Shown one piece after another: positions 1 to 7,760 of a stretch of DNA of 43,690 bases; position 1 is the stretch's first letter, and every line of letters begins with the position of its first letter. The notes under the pieces are model-generated. The model saw only the letters and a list, made by a program, of their open reading frames with translations. It searched no databases and was not told the DNA's origin. A program made the position numbers and the translations under genes. Origin of the DNA: Candidatus Zixiibacteriota bacterium (lineage in GTDB: Bacteria > Zixibacteria > MSB-5A5 > GN15 > FEB-12). The stretch covers positions 1 to 43,690 of the forward strand of contig JAJRSF010000058.1 in the NCBI GenBank assembly GCA_024278935.1, given 5' to 3'.

Positions 1-1
1 A

Positions 2-316
2 AGTTCGGTAGAGTTCACTGCATTTTCGATTTTTCAGTCAATAGGAAAACTTATACACCGTAAAAAAATTGAAAAGTTATATTTGACCGGAGGCGGAAGA
101 AAGAACATCTTCTTAGTAGCAAGAATACAATCATATTTTCCGAATTGTCAGATTTTAAATATTGACTCTCTTGGCATAGATGGTGATTTTGTGGAAGCAG
201 TTGCCTATGCGGTCATGGGTGAATCTGCTTTGCGTGGCGAGTCGTTATTGATTCCCCAAAAGAGTAATATTAATCCTATCTTCGGCAAAATTTCGTTACC
301 GCCGGTGAAAGGTTAG
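2..316 (+). CDS. anmK: Anhydro-N-acetylmuramic acid kinase, C-terminal part (5' end outside window)
   Basis: The frame is open from the first bases of the window to TAG at 314-316, so the gene starts upstream. The visible 104 residues match the end of AnmK. There is a glycine-rich TGGGRKN segment, then a stretch of LNIDSLGIDGDFVEAVAYAV type, where the family has a GI(D/P)xxxxEAxAFA block before the C-terminus. AnmK phosphorylates 1,6-anhydro-MurNAc in the cytoplasm during peptidoglycan recycling, giving MurNAc-6-phosphate. A TTG at 83 is not a plausible start because it falls inside the conserved domain. The next gene (SpoIID/LytB) begins 12 nt downstream, so the two are probably co-transcribed. 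Identification rests on the C-terminal motif only; the catalytic half is not visible. Confidence 0.82.
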   Translation, partial: SSVEFTAFSIFQSIGKLIHRKKIEKLYLTGGGRKNIFLVARIQSYFPNCQILNIDSLGIDGDFVEAVAYAVMGESALRGESLLIPQKSNINPIFGKISLPPVKG

Positions 317-328
317 AAAGGAACATCT

Positions 329-1588
329 TTGGATAAAGCATTAAAATATTTGGCTCGGCTCGGAACAGCATTTTGTCTTATGGCGTTGGTCTGGAGTTGC
401 GCCAGAGTCCCGGGTTTACAGGAAGAAAAAAATGGCGAATATATTCGTATTCCTTTTGTGCGGGTCTTACTCGAAGAAAACAAATCTGAATCGATAATTT
501 CTGCCGAAGGTTCTTTTGCGATTGAATGTCTCAAAGATGGCGAACAGTCGATTTACTATGTTGCCCAACCGGTACGGATTGTCAACCAAGGAACTTTTGT
601 AAAAGTCATTAATTCGAAAAACAATATTATAGCCGAACGTCTTGATGAGATAAATATTCTTCCGAGAGGAAATAATAATAAACTTATCGTGCTTGATAAA
701 AAATATCGTGGCATTATGAAATTTCTCCCCGATGGTGGTAATCTGAAACTGATAAATATTATCTATATGGAAGATTACCTTCGCGGAGTTGTTCCGCCGG
801 AACTAGGCAAACGTAAAGAATCAGAAATTGAAGCAGTCAAAGCTCAGGCAGTTGCTGCCAGAACATATGCGATGGCACATCTCAAACAGTACGCCAACCA
901 ACCATACGACATGAAATCTTCGATTATAGATCAGGTCTACGGTGGTGCATCGGTTGAGCTAAAGCTTGTCAATAGAGCTATCGACGAAACCGCAGGGCAG
1001 GTGCTTTACTCCAACGATAAATATGTGACCGCATATTACCATTCTACTTGTGGTGGAATGACTGACGATATAGAAAAAGTGTGGGAACGAAAAGAATCAC
1101 CATACCTCAAAGCGGTTACCGATGGGGATGCTTGTTCATGGTCAAAGTATTTCAGATGGAAAGAACACTTCACCGAAAAACAACTTCGCAGTAGAATAGA
1201 GCAGTACCTGTCATCTGACCGTGGTCGTGATTTACGAATAGAAAAAATAAAAGATATTAAAATTATTGACCGTACTCCGGGTGGTCGTATAAATCGTTTG
1301 CAGGTTAAAACTGAAAATGATATTTATACGTTTAAAAAAGATCGTATCAGATGGGTCATCGGGAGAACATCAAACCCGGATCTGATCCTTCCATCGGCAA
1401 ATTTTGATGTACAGATAACTCGCACCAATGATGGCTATGTAGAGGCGGTGACTTTCGCAGGCAAAGGCTACGGCCATGGTGTGGGCATGTGCCAGTGCGG
1501 TGCGATTGGTCTCTCTCGTGAGGGATGGACATTTGACAATATTCTCAAGAAGTATTACACTGACGTAGAATTAAAAAAATTATATTAA
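329..1588 (+). CDS. SpoIID/LytB domain protein, probable lipoprotein acting on peptidoglycan
   Basis: The product has 419 residues. It starts at TTG (329), chosen because AAGGA lies 7 nt upstream and no better start precedes the signal sequence. The hydrophobic N-terminus ends in VWSC near residue 24, an imperfect lipobox, so it may be lipid-anchored. The SpoIID domain runs from about residue 148 to the end: YLRGVVPPELG, then EAVKAQAVAARTYA, STCGGMTDD, and the terminal GYGHGVGMCQCGA block near 380. In sporulating bacteria SpoIID is a lytic transglycosylase on denuded glycan strands; LytB relatives enhance amidases. Nothing here indicates sporulation, so a role in cell-wall remodelling is inferred. 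That fits its place between anmK and an OmpA protein, with only 6 nt to the latter. Confidence 0.9.
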   Translation: MDKALKYLARLGTAFCLMALVWSCARVPGLQEEKNGEYIRIPFVRVLLEENKSESIISAEGSFAIECLKDGEQSIYYVAQPVRIVNQGTFVKVINSKNNIIAERLDEINILPRGNNNKLIVLDKKYRGIMKFLPDGGNLKLINIIYMEDYLRGVVPPELGKRKESEIEAVKAQAVAARTYAMAHLKQYANQPYDMKSSIIDQVYGGASVELKLVNRAIDETAGQVLYSNDKYVTAYYHSTCGGMTDDIEKVWERKESPYLKAVTDGDACSWSKYFRWKEHFTEKQLRSRIEQYLSSDRGRDLRIEKIKDIKIIDRTPGGRINRLQVKTENDIYTFKKDRIRWVIGRTSNPDLILPSANFDVQITRTNDGYVEAVTFAGKGYGHGVGMCQCGAIGLSREGWTFDNILKKYYTDVELKKLY

Positions 1589-1594
1589 GAGACT

Positions 1595-3043
1595 ATGAAA
1601 AAACTAATCTACATACTTAGCTTCGTTTTGCTTTTCAGTTCCATTTCGTATGGCTACGACTACACTTATTATGTCGGTTTCCGTGGCGGCTTGTCACATC
1701 CTACTGGAGCGGCTGATGATTCATTGACTATGCCATTTGAAGGTGTTGTTGGTGGGGTCTTAGGTTTTCGTTTATCAAAGAACTATGTTTTTGAGTTCAG
1801 CTATACCGAACATGAAAATTTTAATGACAGTACAAAAAATTCGATGTTTGCCTTTAATGGAAACTTGCTGCATGCGACTCAGTTTTGGGAAGCGTCACGC
1901 TATTCGGTCATGTTTTATAAATCATTAAATAACCCTGATGCAAAACTAAATTTACAATTTGGTCTCGGAACAGGACTTCTCAATTGGGAAGTTCGGGAAC
2001 CGCTTGGCGATACTGTTATAAATGTTACAGGTTTACACAAAGAACAAGTCGATTACGATGCTTCGGAATTATTCTTTAGTTCTGCTTTAGGCATCAATTA
2101 TAATATGTCATCAAAATGGACGCTTTCTACAGATGTCACTTTTGATTATCTGACCGGTGGTGGTGCCGAGTTTGACCCATTGGTAAAGTCTAATCGTAAT
2201 CAATATCAAATGTCTGCTTTTGTCTCGCTCAAATTTTTGTTTGGCGGAGCCAAAAATACAGAATGGACTTCTGACAAAAGCTGGCAGACACCAACACAAG
2301 TAGTTGTTCAAAAAACTAATGGGATAGATTCCGACGGCGATGGAGTCGCTGATTCCAAAGACAGATGTGCTGAAACTGTTCTCGGAGCCTTGGTAGATAA
2401 GCATGGCTGTTCGATAGATTCCGATGGCGATATGGTTCCCGATGGGCTTGACCATTGCCCTGGTACCAGTCGCAATGCCTATGGTTCTATTGATATAAAC
2501 GGCTGTCCGATAGATACAGATTTTGATGGTATCCCTGATTATATGGATAATTGTCCGAGCAATCGAAAAGGTGCTCATGTGGACGCTAGTGGTTGTCCGA
2601 TAGACTCCGATGGTGATTCTGTTCCTGATGGGCTCGATGATTGTCCGAACACATTGTTTGGCGTTGACGTTGACAAAAACGGTTGTATTGATCTTACCAT
2701 GTTATCAAAGACGTTGGTTCTTAATGTTGATTATCTTCCGGGTTCTTTTGAAGTCGACCCTAATAACAGAGAACGCTTAAAAGATTTGTCACGTATACTC
2801 AATTTTGTCAAAGATATAAAGTTAGATATTAATGCCTATACCGATAATATTGGCACGACAGTCGCCAATAAAAAGCTCTCTGAAAAAAGAGCTAGAAGAG
2901 TCTTGGATTATTTAGTCAGCTTAGGGATTTCATCTGATCGTATTAAAGTATTCGGGCTTGGCGAGACGAATTTTATCGCATCAAACAATATTTCGGCAGG
3001 CAGAGCAAAGAACAGACGAATAGAAATCGTATTTTATAAATAG
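1595..3043 (+). CDS. OmpA-family outer-membrane protein with thrombospondin type 3 repeats
   Basis: The product has 482 residues. A signal peptide (about 1-20, ending SISYG) is followed by an N-terminal beta-barrel-like region (about 21-215) rich in alternating aromatic residues. Four to five calcium-binding TSP3 repeats of DSDGDGVADxxDxC type occupy about 245-365. A C-terminal OmpA domain (about 370-482) carries the peptidoglycan-binding signature, seen in LSEKRARRVLDYL and the terminal GRAKNRRIEIV. The protein should span the outer membrane and tether it to the cell wall, like OprF-type porins. It is third in the anmK-SpoIID operon and is followed 12 nt later by a 2H phosphoesterase. The paired cysteines in the TSP3 region could form disulfides. 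Confidence 0.93.
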   Translation: MKKLIYILSFVLLFSSISYGYDYTYYVGFRGGLSHPTGAADDSLTMPFEGVVGGVLGFRLSKNYVFEFSYTEHENFNDSTKNSMFAFNGNLLHATQFWEASRYSVMFYKSLNNPDAKLNLQFGLGTGLLNWEVREPLGDTVINVTGLHKEQVDYDASELFFSSALGINYNMSSKWTLSTDVTFDYLTGGGAEFDPLVKSNRNQYQMSAFVSLKFLFGGAKNTEWTSDKSWQTPTQVVVQKTNGIDSDGDGVADSKDRCAETVLGALVDKHGCSIDSDGDMVPDGLDHCPGTSRNAYGSIDINGCPIDTDFDGIPDYMDNCPSNRKGAHVDASGCPIDSDGDSVPDGLDDCPNTLFGVDVDKNGCIDLTMLSKTLVLNVDYLPGSFEVDPNNRERLKDLSRILNFVKDIKLDINAYTDNIGTTVANKKLSEKRARRVLDYLVSLGISSDRIKVFGLGETNFIASNNISAGRAKNRRIEIVFYK

Positions 3044-3055
3044 AACGGGATATTC

Positions 3056-3607
3056 ATGTCAAAGTTTTCAATTGAAGATGATTTTATAAATCGTAGAAAA
3101 ACAGAATACGCAATAAGCATATATTTACCTTTTGACTTAGACCAGATTACATATCCGTTTCGGAAAAAATATGATCCAATTTATAATCAAGTTGCATCGC
3201 ATATAACTTTGGTTTTTCCATTTTTTACAGAAAAATCACTTGATGAATTATCTGCATTGGTAACTTCGGTTATGAATGCATATAAACCGATACCAATCGA
3301 ACTTGAAAGCATAGGTGATTTTTATCCAAAGACTCCGGTGATATATTGGGTTACAAAAGATAACCAATTGCTCAGAGAGTTATATATAAATTTGTATTCC
3401 AAGCTCGGGATTCCGATTCCACATAAAAATTTTGTTCCACATGTCACTCTAGCCAGAGAGATCTCAACCCATCGGGTCGAACATGTCAAGGATGCGATAG
3501 CGTCGTATCTCCCTAAAGAATCGTTTGAAGCAACTAGTATAGATTTAGTTACTCCACTTGCGAATTTTAAATGGGTTTCAGTCCGAACATTTTCATTTGA
3601 TGAGTAA
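3056..3607 (+). CDS. 2H phosphoesterase superfamily protein (2'-5' RNA ligase / cyclic phosphodiesterase type)
   Basis: The product has 183 residues and no signal peptide, so it is cytoplasmic. The two hallmark HxT motifs are present: SHITL with H49 and T51, and FVPHVTLA with H129 and T131, about 80 residues apart as usual for this superfamily. Family members hydrolyse or form 2',3'-cyclic or 2'-5' phosphodiester bonds in RNA or nucleotides; the substrate here is unknown. It is the last gene of the forward operon that starts upstream of the window, and a strong bidirectional terminator follows directly. Its function has no obvious link to the cell-wall genes before it. Confidence 0.85.
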   Translation: MSKFSIEDDFINRRKTEYAISIYLPFDLDQITYPFRKKYDPIYNQVASHITLVFPFFTEKSLDELSALVTSVMNAYKPIPIELESIGDFYPKTPVIYWVTKDNQLLRELYINLYSKLGIPIPHKNFVPHVTLAREISTHRVEHVKDAIASYLPKESFEATSIDLVTPLANFKWVSVRTFSFDE

Positions 3608-3624
3608 TATTAAATGACAGATAT

Positions 3625-3655
3625 AAAAAAAAGCCCGCTACTGCGGGCTTTTTTT
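3625..3655. terminator. Bidirectional intrinsic terminator
   Basis: AAGCCCGC (3631-3638) pairs perfectly with GCGGGCTT (3643-3650) around a TACT loop. An A run lies before the stem and a T run after it, so the hairpin has a U-tract on either strand. It sits between the ends of the convergent 2H phosphoesterase and truncated hemoglobin genes and probably serves both. Confidence 0.93.
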
Positions 3656-3680
3656 GAGCACTACTTGTAAAGAGAAATAA

Positions 3681-4166
3681 TTATTCTTTTTCTGTGACAA
3701 TATCTGCTTTGGTTGGACCAATTAATGCAAACAATTCGCCTTGTTCTTTTTCAGGAACTTTGAAATCATTTAATAATTGAGAAAATACTTTTACCATTTC
3801 ATCCCATTCCGCATTTGAAATATTGAGATGAGCGTGCGAGTCTTTCATATTGCGACCGTGATACACTTCAGGACCTCCAGTAGCTTGACAAAGCATAGCT
3901 GTTAATCTAAACTTGATCCCGGCTTTTGGAACTTCAGTACGAGCTTGATCAAGTATTGGATTGGCATTTAAAATATCATTAACTTCCAGCCTATCGATAA
4001 GTTCATCAACGACAGAAGCAATGCTATACACGCCACCTAAGCGTTCATACAACGAAGCTTCGGTTTCCTCGGTTGCTTTTTCCTCAGCTATAATAGCTGA
4101 GACTATTAGTAAACTAAAGAGTACTAGCATTACTAATGCGTTACGGATATTAAAACTTTTTCTCAT
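3681..4166 (-). CDS. Exported group 1 truncated hemoglobin
   Basis: The product has 161 residues. A signal peptide (about 1-27, ending AIIAEE) predicts export to the periplasm, whereas textbook group 1 globins are cytoplasmic. The globin domain runs from about residue 38. It has LYERLGG, the CQATGGP segment and GRNMKDSHAHLNIS, in which H111 is the expected proximal heme ligand. The position of the ligand-stabilising B10 tyrosine of mycobacterial trHbN is Ile57 by my alignment. This occurs in a known exported subfamily that also has the ANPxxxxAxxxVPKAG segment seen here. A role in nitric oxide or oxygen chemistry is inferred. A tetraheme cytochrome c follows upstream on the same strand, but each gene has its own promoter and terminator. 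Confidence 0.88.
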   Translation of the reverse strand: MRKSFNIRNALVMLVLFSLLIVSAIIAEEKATEETEASLYERLGGVYSIASVVDELIDRLEVNDILNANPILDQARTEVPKAGIKFRLTAMLCQATGGPEVYHGRNMKDSHAHLNISNAEWDEMVKVFSQLLNDFKVPEKEQGELFALIGPTKADIVTEKE

Positions 4167-4244
4167 TTCATTCCCTTACATTAATATATTAACGATTTAC
4201 CACACTTGTATTAATTTATTGAATTTTTCCTGATATAATAACTT

Positions 4245-4273
4245 AAGATATAATTTCTGACAAACTAAGTCAA
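4245..4273 (-). promoter_or_regulatory. Putative sigma70 promoter of the truncated hemoglobin gene
   Basis: On the minus strand, TTGACT (4268-4273) is followed after 17 nt by TATCTT (4245-4250), about 80 nt before the start codon. The -35 context CTTGACTTAGTT closely resembles that of the cytochrome promoter at 5033-5061 (CTTGACTAAGTT). Confidence 0.5.
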
Positions 4274-4411
4274 GAGTTAATTGGTAATATAAATCCATGA
4301 TTACTTGAATGAAATTTCGGATAATCTACGTATGATAATAAAAGTGAATAGTGAAATTCAGATTGATGAGAGGTAAGTTAAAGACATACAATATAGGTTT
4401 ATCGGAGATAT

Positions 4412-4448
4412 AAAAAAAAGCCCCTTCGCATAGGCGAACGGGCTTTTT
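4412..4448. terminator. Intrinsic terminator downstream of the tetraheme cytochrome
   Basis: GCCC-TTCGC (from 4420) pairs with GCGAA-GGGC (to 4443), with one internal mismatch and a short ATAG loop. It is flanked by an A run (4412-4419) and a T run (4444-4448). It lies directly past the stop of the minus-strand cytochrome gene and could work in both directions. Confidence 0.9.
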
Positions 4449-4463
4449 CAACTCATAGTAAAT

Positions 4464-4961
4464 TTATTTTTTTGCTGGAACAGGGTGAACTAAATCTTTC
4501 ATTTTAGCAAAATCAAATGGTTTGAAATTTGGGTTGCCTTCTTTTGTATGACAACGAACACAAGTTTCTTCAGTAGGATATACTAAGCCAGCTTCGATAG
4601 CCATCTTTTTATGAGCTTCCGGGTCAGCTTTCCATTTTTTCTTACTCATGATTTTAGCAGATTTATAATCTTTACCGCCACCATGACAAGCTTCACACTG
4701 AACGCCTTCAGATAAGACACCTTTAGTAGTTGTACCACTTGTATGACAAGCTATACATTTTTCATCTTTCTTTTCGGCATCTGATAGTACGTCAAAAGCT
4801 TTTGCATGTGGAGTTTCGCCCCATGATTTAAATTGAGCTTTGTGACATGTTTTACATTTTTTAACACCAACGAATTCATGGGTCTTTTTTTCACCCTCTG
4901 CCATGGCTGAGCTTGCTAAAAGAGCAGCAACCATAAAAACTAAAATTGAAACTTTACGCAT
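4464..4961 (-). CDS. Periplasmic tetraheme cytochrome c (cytochrome c554-like)
   Basis: The product has 165 residues with a cleavable signal peptide (about 1-21, ASSAMA). Four CXXCH heme-binding motifs are visible: CKTCH 36-40, CIACH 69-73, CEACH 89-93 and CVRCH 134-138. The order and the GVKKCKTCHKAQFKSWGETPHAKAF type of N-terminal motif resemble the cytochrome c554 family of periplasmic electron carriers. The matured protein is lysine-rich. Its redox partner cannot be read from the window; the nearest gene on the same strand encodes the exported truncated hemoglobin. A monocistronic unit is likely, with a promoter at 5033-5061 and a terminator at 4412-4448. Confidence 0.92.
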   Translation of the reverse strand: MRKVSILVFMVAALLASSAMAEGEKKTHEFVGVKKCKTCHKAQFKSWGETPHAKAFDVLSDAEKKDEKCIACHTSGTTTKGVLSEGVQCEACHGGGKDYKSAKIMSKKKWKADPEAHKKMAIEAGLVYPTEETCVRCHTKEGNPNFKPFDFAKMKDLVHPVPAKK

Positions 4962-5032
4962 AATACAAACCTCTCAGTTGTTTTAGTTATACCTTATACA
5001 ATTATAAACTTAATTATCTCATAATTTTCTCA

Positions 5033-5061
5033 AAAATATTGTCTAATTAGAACTTAGTCAA
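5033..5061 (-). promoter_or_regulatory. Putative sigma70 promoter of the cytochrome gene
   Basis: On the minus strand, TTGACT (5056-5061) is separated by 17 nt from TATTTT (5033-5038). The start codon lies about 70 nt further on. An AGAGG ribosome-binding site is present 8-9 nt before the ATG at 4961. Confidence 0.55.
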
Positions 5062-5108
5062 GCATTTATCATCAAAATAATAAAAAAACTCTGAGGCAGA
5101 AAAAGACC

Positions 5109-5137
5109 TTGCCAATATGCCATATTTTGTGTAAAAT
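5109..5137 (+). promoter_or_regulatory. Putative sigma70 promoter of the GT4 glycosyltransferase
   Basis: TTGCCA (5109-5114), a 17-nt spacer and TAAAAT (5132-5137) lie 18 nt before the start codon at 5156. This is consistent with a very short leader. Confidence 0.55.
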
Positions 5138-5155
5138 TTAGACGGTGAAATATAT

Positions 5156-6337
5156 ATGAAGATACTGATTGTTACACAACATTTCCCTCCAGAGAGGGGG
5201 GCCGTTCGGCGGATATTTGAATTTGCCCGTTATTTTGTAAGTCAGGGGCATGATGTCTCGGTTTTAACGGCTATTCCAAATTATCCCGACGGTATAGTTC
5301 CGCCCAAATATAAGGGCAAATTCTTCGATTATGAAGTTATGGACGGCGTCAAAGTCTATCGAAGTTGGGTTCTGCCTGCCTCAAATAATCAGCCAAAAAA
5401 GAGAATGATAGGGTTTATCACTTTTTTAATGACAACTATCATTAATTCTTTCAAAGTTAAAGGCAAGTTTGATATGGTGATAGCATCATCGCCGCCTATT
5501 ACAACGCCTCTTATCGGTTGGATTTTGAGTAAATTAAAAAATTGTAAATTTGTTTTGGAAATCAGAGATTTACAGCCGGAATCAAGTGAAGATTTTGGCA
5601 ACCTGAATCGGTCATTTTTTACCAGAATGCTCAAAAAATATATGCAGTATATGTATAAAAAAGCTGACCGAATTGTGGGTGTTACCGAAGGAATCTCACG
5701 CTTTCTGCAAGACAATATTGCAGATAAAGATAAGATTGTGACTATAAAATCAGGGGTTGGGACAGAATTTATAAATGCCAGTTCAAATGGAATCCGTCAG
5801 AAATTTGGATGGGATAATAAATTTTTGGTCATCTATTCAGGTACTTTGGGTTGGGCTCACTCGCTTGAAACTTTTGTCGAGTCCGCCAGACAACTTCATG
5901 ATCAGCCCGATATTTTGTTCACCTTTATTGGTGATGGTCAGAAACGGGAAGTTCTCGAGGGTATGGTTCGTGATTACGGTCTGAAAAATGTCGAGTTTAT
6001 CGGCGTACAGCCACTTGAGTCGATTCCATATTTTCTACAAGCCGGTGATGTTTTAGTACATTCTATGAAAGATGTGCCAGTCACCAAAGGTTCGCTTCCA
6101 AGTAAACTGTTTGAATATATGGCATCGGGTAAACCGATTATTTACGGTTCAACCGGGGGAGAAGCTGTTGATGAACTGCATAAAGCGGGTGGAGCTTTGT
6201 CATATCATTGTGAAGATGTCGATCGTTTGACTGAGTTGATCTTAGAACTCAAAACTGAAAAGATCGACGGGCAGAAATTGGGAAGTCAATATTCCGAACA
6301 TGTCAAAAAATTTCATAGTCGCGAAATCTGGGCTTAA
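5156..6337 (+). CDS. GT4-family glycosyltransferase (WbuB-like)
   Basis: The product has 393 residues with two Rossmann-like halves. The N-terminal half opens with ILIVTQHFPPERGAVRRIFE and DVSVLTAIPNYPDG, typical of WbuB-type sugar transferases. The C-terminal donor-binding half has LVIYSGTLGWAHSLE, FIGDGQKRE, and the GSLPSKLFEYMASGKPII block with the family glutamate. It probably transfers a sugar to a lipid carrier or nascent surface polysaccharide at the cytoplasmic face. wecB follows, so an N-acetylated amino sugar is a reasonable donor product, though the acceptor is unknown. The same frame continues after the stop for ten sensible codons to a second stop at 6368-6370, so the C-terminus may have been shortened by a recent nonsense change. 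Confidence 0.87.
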   Translation: MKILIVTQHFPPERGAVRRIFEFARYFVSQGHDVSVLTAIPNYPDGIVPPKYKGKFFDYEVMDGVKVYRSWVLPASNNQPKKRMIGFITFLMTTIINSFKVKGKFDMVIASSPPITTPLIGWILSKLKNCKFVLEIRDLQPESSEDFGNLNRSFFTRMLKKYMQYMYKKADRIVGVTEGISRFLQDNIADKDKIVTIKSGVGTEFINASSNGIRQKFGWDNKFLVIYSGTLGWAHSLETFVESARQLHDQPDILFTFIGDGQKREVLEGMVRDYGLKNVEFIGVQPLESIPYFLQAGDVLVHSMKDVPVTKGSLPSKLFEYMASGKPIIYGSTGGEAVDELHKAGGALSYHCEDVDRLTELILELKTEKIDGQKLGSQYSEHVKKFHSREIWA

Positions 6338-6380
6338 AAATACCTCTCTTTCTTAAAAGAAAAAGTATAGTAAATAAAGA

Positions 6381-6408
6381 TTGCTTTCTGCACTATTTTA
6401 TCTATTTT
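6381..6408 (+). promoter_or_regulatory. Putative promoter of wecB
   Basis: TTGCTT (6381-6386), a 16-nt spacer and TATTTT (6403-6408) lie about 50 nt before the wecB start. It suggests wecB can be transcribed independently of the glycosyltransferase gene. Confidence 0.4.
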
Positions 6409-6456
6409 CTACTCTGATATTTCTAAATTACAATAATTGAATGTAGGTTTTTTATA

Positions 6457-7554
6457 ATGCAAAAACATGTTGTCTTAGTCGTTGGTGCCAGACCAAATTT
6501 TATGAAAGCTGCCCCGCTTCTGCACGTATTACAGAATCAGTCGGAGAAGTTTAAGACAACTCTTATTCATACCGGGCAACACTACGACTACAATCTCTCG
6601 CAACAATTTTTTGAAGATTTAAAAATCCGAAAAGCTGATTTACATCTTGGCGTTGGTTCGGGCTCACATGCTCAGCAGACTGCCGATGTCATGGTTGCAC
6701 TTGAGAAAGAGCTTATAGCCCTTTTACCCGATGTTGTAATCGTATTTGGCGATATCAACTCAACTTTGGCAACTGCGATAGTGACATCTAAACTCGGAAT
6801 CAAACTTGCCCATGTCGAGGCAGGGCTACGGTCGTTTGATAATTCTATGCCCGAGGAGATTAACCGCATTGTAACTGATCGGCTGGCACATTTTCATTTT
6901 GTCACCGAACAAGTTGGTGTTGATAATCTGCTCCAAGAAGGTACCGCAAAAGAGCATATTGTGTTGGTCGGAAATATTATGATTGACTCACTTCGAAAAA
7001 ATTTACCAAAACTTGCTGGTTCAACTATTTTGGCAAAGCATTCTCTTGATGAAAAGAACTATGTCGTCGTGACAATGCATCGCCCATCAAATGTTGACAA
7101 CAAAAAACGGCTTACAAAATTTCTGACTCTCTTAAATGACTTAAGCAAAAAATTAGCAGTTGTTTTCCCATGTCATCCGAGAACGCTCAAGATGATTGAG
7201 AAATTTGAGCTGCAGTTGCTGATGAGTTCAGATAGTTTTCATCTTATCGAACCGCTTGGCTATATAGATTTTCTAGCTCTACTAGCAAATTCAAAATTTG
7301 TCATTTCTGACTCCGGTGGTATACAGGGGGACACGACATATTTACAAGTGCCGTGCCTGACAATCAGGTCTACGACCGAACAACCGGAAACAATTTCTAT
7401 CGGAAGCAACACTCTTTGTGGTGAAGATACTGATTTTTTACAAGAGAAAATCGATGAGATTTTATCCGGTAATTACAAAAAATCTGGTCTGCCAAACCTT
7501 TGGGATGGTGCCGCTGCCGAGCGAATTGTAAGCTATCTGGCAGATAACCTGTAA
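6457..7554 (+). CDS. wecB: UDP-N-acetylglucosamine 2-epimerase (non-hydrolysing)
   Basis: The product has 365 residues, a normal family length. It catalyses reversible conversion of UDP-GlcNAc to UDP-ManNAc in the cytoplasm for surface polysaccharide synthesis. Hallmarks seen: VVGARPNFMKAAPLL at the N-terminus, HTGQHYDYNLSQQFFEDL, VFGDINSTLA, HVEAGLRSFDNSMPEEINR, VTMHRPSNVDN, and SDSGGIQGD near residue 285, which contacts UDP. It follows a GT4 glycosyltransferase gene by 119 nt, supporting a shared role in glycan assembly. No dehydrogenase gene for ManNAcA formation is present in the window, so the final sugar is unknown. Confidence 0.94.
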   Translation: MQKHVVLVVGARPNFMKAAPLLHVLQNQSEKFKTTLIHTGQHYDYNLSQQFFEDLKIRKADLHLGVGSGSHAQQTADVMVALEKELIALLPDVVIVFGDINSTLATAIVTSKLGIKLAHVEAGLRSFDNSMPEEINRIVTDRLAHFHFVTEQVGVDNLLQEGTAKEHIVLVGNIMIDSLRKNLPKLAGSTILAKHSLDEKNYVVVTMHRPSNVDNKKRLTKFLTLLNDLSKKLAVVFPCHPRTLKMIEKFELQLLMSSDSFHLIEPLGYIDFLALLANSKFVISDSGGIQGDTTYLQVPCLTIRSTTEQPETISIGSNTLCGEDTDFLQEKIDEILSGNYKKSGLPNLWDGAAAERIVSYLADNL

Positions 7555-7571
7555 CAATTCGACAATAATGC

Positions 7572-7607
7572 AGAACCACTAAAGAGCTTTAAAGCTCGTT
7601 GGGTTCT
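7572..7607 (+). terminator. Hairpin after wecB, possible terminator
   Basis: AGAACC (7572-7577) pairs with GGTTCT (7602-7607). Inside lies a palindrome GAGCTTTAAAGCTC (7584-7597). The run after the stem is TCTC rather than a clean T tract, so it may be a weak terminator or just a structural repeat. Confidence 0.45.
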
Positions 7608-7643
7608 TCTCTACGAATTTTCTCTTAAAAAAACTCAATATTA

Positions 7644-7670
7644 GTCATGCTGTGCGGAGTCGAAGTATGC
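7644..7670. repeat. Family B dispersed hairpin repeat (copy 1)
   Basis: GTCATGCTG, a GCGGAG loop and TCGAAGTATGC form a short stem (CATGCT with AGTATG, one G-U pair). Related copies lie at 9196, 21702, 21808 and 21867. It is intergenic, between wecB and the aminotransferase gene. Confidence 0.7.
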
Positions 7671-7697
7671 TCACAATAAAATTCCATCGTATTGCTG

Positions 7698-7726
7698 TTG
7701 TGTTTTCAACCCTTCCAATCTATATT
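7698..7726 (+). promoter_or_regulatory. Putative promoter of the class V aminotransferase
   Basis: TTGTGT (7698-7703), a 17-nt spacer and TATATT (7721-7726) lie 34 nt before the start codon. Confidence 0.45.
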
Positions 7727-7760
7727 ATCGGTTGAGACTTAACTATATAAGGATACAGAT

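Noticed and set aside
2111-2578. Minus-strand frame of 155 codons
   Set aside because: Antisense to the OmpA/TSP3 gene; its length reflects the regular repeat sequence, not a product.
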